From: Hypomyces perniciosus
Taxonomy: Eukaryota; Ascomycota; Sordariomycetes; Hypocreales; Hypocreaceae
DNA: 64,000 nucleotides
Assembly (NCBI GenBank): GCA_008477525.1
Contig: SPDT01000007.1
Location: 4,464,001 to 4,528,000, forward strand
Reading direction: 5' to 3'
Shown: positions 58,135-64,000 of the stretch, one piece after another
Layout: each line of letters begins with the position of its first letter
How positions within the stretch are numbered: the stretch's first letter is position 1
Made by a program: the position numbers and the translations under genes
The notes under the pieces: model-generated
Databases searched by the model: none
What the model saw: only the letters and a program-made list of their open reading frames with translations
What the model was told of the DNA's origin: nothing

Positions 58135-59025
58135 TCAGCTTTCATTCGCCATTCTGTCCCTCCAATCTCTTGCTGCCTGAGCAATCTGCAAGGCTGCTGC
58201 CTCGATTCGTCGTGCTCGCTCTGGGAGGCTGTGGTCTCTGCGGGTGCCAGACGGCCTCTTAAGCTGAGCAATCATCTCAAGCACCGCCATGTGGTCAACA
58301 ACTTTGTCCGGATCCCTCATAGACTCTCCACCTCGCTCGCTGCCTCCTGACACTGGCGTCCTCCTCCCAGAGGCATTGCAAGCGTGTCCAGTCCCGTCAT
58401 AGAGACAGTTGCTACATGGCCCTGCAGCTTCTAATCCGTTGCCAAGTCCCTCGGGGGCCACGACACAATGAGGAGAGATTCCCTGCCCAGCACGGCAGCG
58501 GCCACAGCGACGATTGCTAGTATTTTGTTCAACCCCTCGCTCATAGAGCATAACAGCCTCGGCCACACGAACGTCGGAAAATACCGGCTCCTCCCGCCAT
58601 CGCCATCTCCCCCATCTGCGAACGGTGCGAACCCGACTCAAGGCTTCGATGAGATATGACCAGGGCCGTGCGGATGGCGGCACGGCAACGTCGTCGAAAA
58701 TGCACAGAGCATGGATCTCTCGCATAGCCAGGTCGCCTATCTCTTCCGGGTGATCGCTCGCATGTCGCTCCAGGCCCCCAGGCCACCCTTGTATCGAAGG
58801 GCCCTGGTCGCTATCATTGTCGCTCTCTTCCGCATCGTACTCCATTTCCAGCTGGATCTGGTGCATTGAGCGGCCCGAAATCACCGAAGAGGGATTGGGC
58901 AGTCCGTGGTCGCGCACAAGCGGCGGGAGCTTCAATGTTGGGCCATGGGCCTGGATGCTTGGCGCCGTCATCGTCATGGTCGTCGTCGGCATAGCATCGC
59001 TCGTAGGAGGATGGTTGACGCTCAT
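58135..59025 (-). CDS. DUF3716-like Cys-rich protein
   Basis: Single exon of 296 residues from the ATG at 59025. The N-terminal 100 residues are Thr/Pro-rich then acidic. A central region (about 95-150) is helical and basic. The diagnostic block is at about residues 170-215: RRCGRCRAGQGISPHCVV, followed by GPCSNCLYDGTGHACNAS. This C-x2-C-x(n)-C and C-x2-C-x(n)-C arrangement is what fungal DUF3716 proteins show and probably binds zinc. A helical C-terminus (RARRIEAAALQIAQAARDW) follows. The family is expanded in Eurotiales and its function is unknown; a nuclear, DNA- or protein-binding role is only a guess. Confidence 0.72.
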   Translation of the reverse strand: MSVNHPPTSDAMPTTTMTMTAPSIQAHGPTLKLPPLVRDHGLPNPSSVISGRSMHQIQLEMEYDAEESDNDSDQGPSIQGWPGGLERHASDHPEEIGDLAMREIHALCIFDDVAVPPSARPWSYLIEALSRVRTVRRWGRWRWREEPVFSDVRVAEAVMLYERGVEQNTSNRRCGRCRAGQGISPHCVVAPEGLGNGLEAAGPCSNCLYDGTGHACNASGRRTPVSGGSERGGESMRDPDKVVDHMAVLEMIAQLKRPSGTRRDHSLPERARRIEAAALQIAQAARDWRDRMANES

Positions 59026-60647
59026 CTTCACCACGGTTCGACGGAATGATACAGGAGAAACAACAACTCAGCAAGGCGCATGGGGCATGTCGCGCCGTCG
59101 CACATGTGGCAGGGCGCCAGCTCCAGGAAGCAGAGCAAACACAACAACAGATGCCGACGAAACGAACGGAACAGAAAGCAACCTCAGGTATGTGGGAATG
59201 GCTGCGGTTTTAACCCATTCAAGAAAAAAGCACGGAGAAGGATTAGATGGATGCTACTGCCACCTACCACCTACTACCTACTACGGCGGAGCACCACTCT
59301 CGGCCCTCCCTACTCGTATGTACTGCACTGTCTGCCCAGCTGTACAAGTAGTACGGAGTACATGCTACTACTGCTGATGCTACTACTGCTGATGCTACTA
59401 CTGCTGCTGCTACTACTGCTGCTGCTACTACGCCTGCGGCGTTGGACGCGTGGGGGAGGGGCATAATAATCTGGATCCATTTGATGTCAGTCGGGCTTGA
59501 GACAAACTGCCTTAGGGCGTGAGGCCCTTGCTTGGCTACCAGTCGACCGGCCATAGATTAGGTAAGTCTAGAGTAACGGAAATGCAGCGTCACTTGGGAC
59601 GGGCCACATCCTTTCAGAGTAGTATTCCTTGCAGCTGTCTCATCCTTGGCGAGGTCTTGGGGGGGGCTAAAGATAACGTGTCTGTCTCAGCCGTTGAAGG
59701 CTTGGAGTCTTGGTGGAGGGGCCAGAGAAACAAGGGAAATCAGTGCATACTGCTACTGCTACTATTACTACCACATCCACGAAACGGAGGGTCCATGCAG
59801 TGGAGGAGAGGATGGGATTCTCCCATGTTATGTGGTCTCCAGATTTTGGGTGTGGATCCTCGGGTTTCAAGGGTACGGAGGAAGGGAAGCGAGGTTGTGG
59901 ACAGGCGCATTTGTCGGCCTTTCTCTCTCTCTCTCTCTGTTCTATTCCCCCTTTTGCAACCAACAACAACTCCCTCGCCCTGGCGTCTTGATGACAGACT
60001 GCTGAGTACAGTATTACTGCTCCATCTTTCCACCTTCAACCACACCTCCCCCAAGCTTCCGTCCCCTCCCGTGCCCCGGTCTGCCCAGGATCCAACCCGG
60101 GCGATCGCATGGATCCACGTCCACTAGCCATAAACGCTCGGGAGCCCGCTGAAAGCTGCACAACTCAACTGGCACATGAACTGGTCCCGATGTCGATGCG
60201 AGTGGGCCTGTGGAGTGAGTGTTTGGCTGTGGGGTAGGGGACACCTTGTTGTGCTTATTGGCTGTGTTGGCTTTTGCATGCATGTTGAGCACCCAAGTCG
60301 CCAAGGGAAATAATTTCTCCTCCGTGGGGGAAAGTTGGATCGCGCTGAATCAGCCCCAAACGCAACCGTGGGGGGCAAACTCAGGCATAGGGCAACTTAT
60401 TCGATATGGATCACGTATCATGGGAACAAATGTCTGCGGCTGGATTGTCCATCCAGTACGAAGTACTCCGTAGTCAAGGTTGATCGGGGGCGAAATGACA
60501 TATAATAGCCGACCCTCGCCTTGCAATATCAACCGCCTTTCTTTCATTTGGGAATTCTAGCATAATACATCTTTCGAGCATTTAGTGGCCTGCCTCTGTC
60601 CTCGTCATTCATTACCTACCTACCCTCACTCGTCACTCCACGTCATC
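59026..60647. other. Divergent intergenic region
   Basis: Shared upstream region of the DUF3716-like gene (-) and the aldolase gene (+). It holds a TACGGAGTA unit at 59352-59360, a CTACTACTGCTG-type microsatellite at 59362-59431, a (CT)n tract at about 59919-59940 and TACGAAGTACTCCGTA at 60459-60474. No gene supported. Confidence 0.6.
59362..59431. repeat. CTACTACTGCTG-type microsatellite
   Basis: Alternating TACTACTGCTGATGC and TACTACTGCTGCTGC units over about 70 nt. Confidence 0.85.
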
Positions 60648-61625
60648 ATGCCCGCATCAACAAGTCTGATGGAGAACAATAGCTCATCTACCGCGCCTTT
60701 GGCCCCTGGCGTGTATGTGCCTACCGTGGCATTCTTCACTGCCGAAGATACCATCGATGCAGAGACAACTGCATCGCATACGAAGCGCCTAGTTGAGACC
60801 GGTGTCGCAGGCATCGTAACCCATGGGTCGAATGGCGAGGCTGTTCACCTCGACCACGCAGAACGCCAACTTGTCAACCGCATTACCCGCTCGGCTCTCA
60901 ACGCTACCGGCAGAAGCGATCTTCCCCTCATTGTTGGGTGTGGCAGCCAATCCACGCGAGAGACTATCCAGCTATGTCACGAAGCAGCCGAGTCCGGCGG
61001 CACCCATGCCTTGGTCCTCTCCCCGGCCTACTACGGAAGCCTGTTGACGACGGAGCTCATCATACAGCACTTCCTGGCCGTGGCCGACGCCAGTCCAATC
61101 CCGCTGCTGGTATACAACTTCCCTGGAGCATGCAGCGGGCTGGATCTCAGCTCTGATACCATCCTGGCGCTGGCGAAGCACCCCAACATCGTCGGTGTGA
61201 AGCTGACATGTGGCAACACGGGCAAGCTGGCACGTATCGTGGCGGGCACTCAGGGAACGGGGTTCCGGACGTTCGGTGGTAGTGCCGACTTCACTATCCA
61301 GACACTAGCGGTTGGCGGGCACGGTGTCATTGCCGGACTGGCCAATGTGGCCCCAAGGGCATGCACCGAGGTCATGCGGCTATGGACCGAGGGCAAGACG
61401 AACGAGGCGACTCTGCTGCAAGCCGTTGTTGCACGCGGGGACTGGGCTGCCATCAAAGGAGGTTTCGTGTCAGTCAAGGCAGCGCTGCAGAGATATTTCA
61501 GTTACGGCGGTAAGCCGCGGAAACCTTGCGCACTGCTGGAGGGCAAGGAGCTTGAGGCTCAAATGACGGAGTTTTCCGAGCTGGTTGAAACAGAGAAGCA
61601 GATGGCAGCTACCACATCTGCATAG
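60648..61625 (+). CDS. Dihydrodipicolinate synthase-family aldolase
   Basis: Single exon of 325 residues from the ATG at 60648. It is a class I pyruvate-type aldolase of the DapA/NAL family. The substrate-binding GSNGEAVHL motif replaces the bacterial GTTGE. The proton-relay Tyr156 is in LLVYNFPG and the Schiff-base Lys185 in IVGVKLTCGN; a Gly-rich GGSADF loop follows. Fungal members with this YNFPG/KLTC signature include L-threo-3-deoxy-hexulosonate aldolase of galacturonate catabolism (products pyruvate and L-glyceraldehyde) and 4-hydroxy-2-oxoglutarate-type aldolases. Lysine synthesis is unlikely because fungi use the aminoadipate route. The exact substrate is not determined. It converges with the dihydroxyacetone kinase gene about 510 nt downstream. 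Confidence 0.88.
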   Translation: MPASTSLMENNSSSTAPLAPGVYVPTVAFFTAEDTIDAETTASHTKRLVETGVAGIVTHGSNGEAVHLDHAERQLVNRITRSALNATGRSDLPLIVGCGSQSTRETIQLCHEAAESGGTHALVLSPAYYGSLLTTELIIQHFLAVADASPIPLLVYNFPGACSGLDLSSDTILALAKHPNIVGVKLTCGNTGKLARIVAGTQGTGFRTFGGSADFTIQTLAVGGHGVIAGLANVAPRACTEVMRLWTEGKTNEATLLQAVVARGDWAAIKGGFVSVKAALQRYFSYGGKPRKPCALLEGKELEAQMTEFSELVETEKQMAATTSA

Positions 61626-62135
61626 TAGTAGTCGGATTGGGAAGACTGACACCAACGAGGGTGTGGGGGACAATCAACCATCCATCTGGTGATAGGAGCA
61701 TGAAGACTTTGGCGACCACTGCGACTCTACTCCGTAATAGGGGGTAACTTTGTTTCGATTTGGGCTGGGATCGTCATGCATCTAGGTAATATGGCGTCCG
61801 CGGAGAGACTGCTTTGTACGAATGCTTAACTGCTACATATCAAGATTAAATTGAAACACCTGTGCTGAATGACACGTAGCTCAGCTACAGTAGTCCAACA
61901 ACATTTTAACGTTTACGATGACCAACCAGAGTATTAATATGGTATCTATAAAAAGACGCAGTGTCATTGGGGGTTAATTATACTATTATGAAGTACAGGG
62001 GATTATTACCAACCACTAATACTAGTACTACTATTACTACTCTAGTACCTACTCCGTATGTAGATACAAAATGCAATTACGGAGTCACTGTTTCGGAGTA
62101 CTCCGTATGGAGCAGTAGCCACATTCATTTTTACC
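61626..62135. other. Convergent intergenic region
   Basis: 3' flanks of the aldolase and kinase genes. Motif units occur at about 62043-62064 and 62094-62110 (GGAGTACTCCGTATGGAG). No coding feature. Confidence 0.6.
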
Positions 62136-64000
62136 CTAACCCAGAAATCCCTCCAGCAACTTGACCAATCCATACGCACCAGGATCAGGACACTCACTCC
62201 ACCCTTCGGCATTAACGTACACTGATCGTCCCAGACTGGCCTCCATGCCCTTTGTCGCATCGCAGCCCTTTGTTGCGGCATCGACGGCGCGCTGGACATC
62301 GAGTGTCTCGGACAGCGTGGCCACAAAAGGCGCGAGTGCATCTACGACAGTGCGGTCACCAGGCTGGGCGGGCGTGTACTTGGCCAAGCTGGTGAGCGCG
62401 GCTCCCAAGGCATTGGCCCAGATTTGCGGTGTGACTGCAGTCTTGGATTGGTCGTTTTGGGATTGTGCTTGCAGGCCGGAGGCGAGGGCGTTGACGAAGA
62501 TGGCGTACAGAGCACCAGAGGTACCGTCCATGCTCTGCTCGACGACGTGGGCAATGTCGCGAACGAGGCGGACGGCGTCGATCTGGGGGGTTGAGAAGGA
62601 GAGGGAGGTTTCGAGGTGCTTGAGGACGGCTTGGGCACCGGTCTTGAGGCACAGACCGCAGTCACCGTCGCCGACTATGGTGTCATATTTCGTGACTTGA
62701 GACTCGGCGGCGATGAGGTTGTTAAGGGCGGATTTGAGCTTACTGATGGCGAATTGGGCGTCCACTGCGAGTAAATTTGGTTAGTATTTGGTTCAAGGGA
62801 AAAGATGCGACTGAGAAGAGCATACCTTCGAGGTTGCTGGGGACAGCGGAGTCAGCGGCTTGGGAGGAAGTGTCCTCCTTGATGTCCGACTTGCTAGTAT
62901 CAATGCTGTGAGCCCAGTTCTCGGGACGAACGGGTGGTGACCAGCCAGCTGCATCCGCGGGAGCATCGATCAAAGACAAGAAGGCCTTGTCAACCACCTT
63001 AAGCAAGGTGATGCTGAAGCCCAGGCCATTCAAGCTGGTCATGTAAGTACCACTGAGCAGCCGAGCCGGCTTGATCTTATACGACGCATCTAATTGGTCC
63101 ACCACTTCAGTGGTGATGGCACCAAGCTCGAGAGCGCTGATGCCTCCAAGGTTATTGACCATCACGACAGCTTCCTCTCCTAACTTGACGTCGATATAAG
63201 CGCGGTCCTTGTCGGATTGGTCGAGGAGCTGCTTGAGCATCGTCTCAACGAGGCCGGGGAGGGTTGTCTTGACGCGGCCAAAGCCTTCCTCGTTGTGGAT
63301 ACCCATGCCGATTTCAATCTCGTCACCGAGTTCATCTGGGGTGATTTCCCGGCCAGGAACGTGGACATGGGCGAGAGAGGCACCGACGGTGGCAGTATTT
63401 TCGGCTGCGAGGCTAGTGATTTTGTGAACCTGTTCAAGGGTCGAGCTGTCCAGGGAGCGTCAGAGTCAGCCATGAGTGCTATCTTTCATGCTACATTCGA
63501 GTGAATGTAACAGCATCACGACTTCACGGCGGAACGATGTGAGACTCACCCCTTAGCAGCAGCCGCAGCAGCAATCTTTTGAACGAGTACCGTCCCAGCC
63601 AGACCTCTTCTACCGATGCGTCCTCCCCGTTTCCGCCCCACACCAACATCATCACCAACCACCAACAACTCTGTCTTGATGCCGTCTGCACGGGCCTTCT
63701 CCACTGCCATACCGAAATGTAGCATATCACCCGTATAATTCATGATTATGACCAAAACACCCCTCTCGGGCTGTTCAGCCCCCACACGATGGATCGCGCG
63801 GAAGACCTGCTCGGCCGAGGGCGAGGCGAATACAGAGCCTGCGACAGCGGCGCTCAGGAAGCCCTTGCCCACAAAACCCGCGAACGAGGGCTCGTGGCCC
63901 GAGCCACCACCAGAAATGAGCGCAATGGTGGGCTGGGAGGCAGCATCGCGCAGGAAGACGGTCTTTTGGGATGCGTCAAAGAGGAGGGATGGGTTGGTGT
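62136..64000 (-). CDS. dak1: Dihydroxyacetone (glycerone) kinase, 5' end beyond window
   Basis: Three exons visible on the minus strand: 63550 to the window edge, 62826-63445 and 62136-62764; about 565 residues are seen, so only some 15-25 N-terminal residues are missing. The DhaK domain shows GGGSGHEPSFAGFVGKG, NYTGDMLHFGMA and GMGIHNEEGFGR, whose His is the residue that binds the substrate carbonyl covalently. The DhaL (nucleotide) domain shows DTIVGDGDCGLCLKTG with the Mg2+-binding Asp residues, and MDGTSGALYAIF. It is therefore an ATP-dependent, single-chain Dak enzyme making dihydroxyacetone phosphate; Dak enzymes can also phosphorylate glyceraldehyde. It serves glycerol use and dihydroxyacetone detoxification. 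All exon phases match, and the last exon ends at FLG-stop. Confidence 0.93.

Noticed and set aside
1..64000. tRNA, rRNA and CRISPR arrays
   Set aside because: Looked for B-box-like GGTTCGANTCC words with a paired acceptor stem and for regularly spaced repeats; none was found. The dispersed TACTCCGTAC motif is irregularly spaced and palindromic, not a CRISPR array.

Overview
This window is chromosomal DNA of a filamentous ascomycete, most likely a eurotiomycete (Aspergillus/Penicillium-like). The evidence is short GT-AG introns (about 50-70 nt, with CTAAC-type branch sites), spread-out single genes on both strands, fungal-only families (HET domain, DUF3716-like, Spa2, CorA-like, MARVEL) and dozens of intergenic TACTCCGTAC/TACTTCGTAC motifs. 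The species assignment is inference from style and protein resemblance; no database was searched. Exon models were built by hand from splice signals and reading-frame phase.

Layout. 1-35 kb and 58-64 kb are a conserved housekeeping backbone: an F-box protein (1.1-3.1 kb, +), a SprT-like metalloprotease with a poly-Q/poly-P leader (5.6-7.1, +), an MFS transporter (7.8-9.9, -), a glutamate carboxypeptidase II-like M28 peptidase (11.4-14.0, +), a MARVEL-type membrane protein (14.5-15.3, -), mitochondrial NADH-cytochrome b5 reductase (17.2-18.4, -), an SH3 protein (19.4-20.9, -), the CTD phosphatase Ssu72 (24.1-24.9, +), the polarity scaffold Spa2 (27.7-30.5, +), a JmjC protein (32.3-34.1, +) and a signal-peptide/single-pass membrane protein (34.6-35.8, -). 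At the right end are a DUF3716-like Cys-rich protein (58.1-59.0, -), a DHDPS-family aldolase (60.6-61.6, +) and a dihydroxyacetone kinase (62.1-end, -, cut by the window edge); the last two converge and could act in sequence on three-carbon intermediates.

37-57 kb looks like an accessory block. It holds a small Cys-rich protein, a very large CorA-like Mg2+ transporter-type protein with an exon-phase defect, a frame-broken SPRY-domain relic overlapping its 3' end, a tiny putative secreted peptide, an AT-rich (RIP-like) island with decayed coding fragments (45.9-48.6 kb), an NFX1-type zinc-finger SF1 helicase of about 1,970 residues (relatives: animal ZNFX1, fission yeast Hrr1, Neurospora SAD-3), and a HET-domain gene broken by a run of eight C. 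A helicase of a family used in RNA-based silencing beside a HET (self/non-self recognition) gene, a CorA-like giant and decayed repeats suggests a genome-defence/allorecognition neighbourhood. That is a hypothesis; nothing in the sequence proves joint function.

No tRNA, rRNA, CRISPR or intact transposase was recognised.
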